A stretch of 5,015 bases of DNA from Acidobacteriota bacterium. GTDB lineage: Bacteria; Acidobacteriota; Vicinamibacteria; Vicinamibacterales; UBA2999. Made by a program: the position numbers and the translations under genes. Shown piece by piece: positions 4,684 through 5,015 of this stretch (the stretch's first letter is position 1; the number at the start of each line of letters is the position of its first letter). The notes under the pieces were generated by a model. The model searched no databases. It worked only from the letters and a program-made list of their open reading frames with translations, and was not told the DNA's origin. The DNA is taken from contig JACCSI010000371.1 in assembly GCA_013813075.1 (NCBI GenBank), forward strand, positions 1-5,015, written 5' to 3'.

Positions 4684-5015
4684 ATGAGCGACTCACAATC
4701 TCGCTCCGCGGACGGCAGCCAGGCGGTTGGGAACTCACCACGCCCGGCCGTCCAAGGCACTCCACCGGATTGTTGCGATCCGCTCGACGAGTTTCGTTCT
4801 GAGGCGCTGGAGCTGTTTCCACCGGAGGACAGCGCAGGCGTGACCAATCCCGCCAGTCCCACCAATGCCAGCACCGTAGTGCTGCGGTCAGGAAAGCCCA
4901 GCCGTTTCGTGTCCATCCCAGTAGCGCCGCTGGTTGGACCGCTGCATGCACCCGGCGCACCGTCACCAGCGTCCCGCCGGAGAGCGCCCATTCGCCGAAC
5001 GAACAGTAAGGCAAC
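4684..5015 (+). CDS. Unrecognised open frame, partial (runs off right edge)
   Basis: An open frame of 110 codons starts at ATG 4684 (MSDSQSRSADGSQAVGNSPR) and is still open at the end of the window. The predicted product is hydrophilic and rich in Pro, Ser and Ala, with an acidic patch (DPLDEFRSEALELFPPEDS, about 33-51) and a basic stretch near 100-107 (RRRAPIRRT). No signal peptide, membrane segment or known motif is visible. There is no Shine-Dalgarno sequence, and third-position GC seems lower than in the confident genes. A competing minus-strand frame over the same bases starts at 4916 (MDTKRLGFPDRSTTVLALVG) and would have a signal-like N-terminus, but it extends antisense into the decayed lipoprotein gene. 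Either could be spurious. Confidence 0.28.
   Translation, partial: MSDSQSRSADGSQAVGNSPRPAVQGTPPDCCDPLDEFRSEALELFPPEDSAGVTNPASPTNASTVVLRSGKPSRFVSIPVAPLVGPLHAPGAPSPASRRRAPIRRTNSKA

Noticed and set aside
4407..4991. 194-codon minus-strand open frame with a signal-like segment (MDTKRLGF... at 4916)
   Set aside because: It runs antisense to the decayed lipoprotein gene, lacks a ribosome-binding site and has no known domain; kept only as an alternative to the plus-strand frame.

Overview
The window is GC-rich and gene-dense and most likely comes from a member of the Acidobacteriota, possibly the Vicinamibacteria. The main basis is a large MacB/FtsX-type permease of the ADOP architecture ('acidobacterial duplicated orphan permease'), which is expanded in that phylum. 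A bacterial SUI1/YciH protein with a four-cysteine knuckle and Pro/Thr-rich lipoprotein linkers fit this but do not prove it. The taxonomic call is inference.

Layout, left half (minus strand). Positions 1-1477 hold the N-terminal 492 residues of the ADOP permease, which runs off the left edge. Upstream of it on the same strand, after a 95-base gap, lies a 230-residue class I SAM-dependent methyltransferase (1573-2265) with an N-terminal hydrophobic export or anchor segment. The two may be co-transcribed.

Layout, centre (plus strand). A 92-base divergent spacer separates the methyltransferase from a Prx6-type 1-Cys peroxiredoxin (2358-3026). Its stop codon overlaps the GTG start of a SUI1/YciH translation-initiation-factor homologue (3026-3373), a classic translationally coupled pair. 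A roughly 220-base spacer follows; it carries a short ankyrin-repeat-like coding remnant and a GC-rich inverted repeat. Then comes a complete 66-residue dodecin (3594-3794), a small flavin-storage protein. Peroxiredoxin and dodecin start behind nearly identical AGGAG ribosome-binding sites. Together the central genes look like a small redox/stress group: peroxide removal, flavin buffering and a translation-fidelity factor.

Layout, right third. After dodecin, 3795-4050 has no recognisable gene but contains several strong inverted repeats, including a nested stem structure (3902-3956) and a 10-base-pair perfect hairpin (3983-4008). Next is what looks like a decayed lipoprotein gene (4051 to about 4615). 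It has a good lipoprotein signal peptide, a PT-repeat linker and the start of an extracellular domain, but it is broken by a one-base frameshift in an A-run and by an in-frame TAG. The last 390 bases hold imperfect direct repeats and an unrecognised open frame (4684 to the right edge).

No tRNA, rRNA, CRISPR array, transposase or defence system is visible. The most unusual material is the structured spacer plus broken lipoprotein gene at 3800-4620, the exported methyltransferase and the peroxiredoxin-SUI1 coupling.
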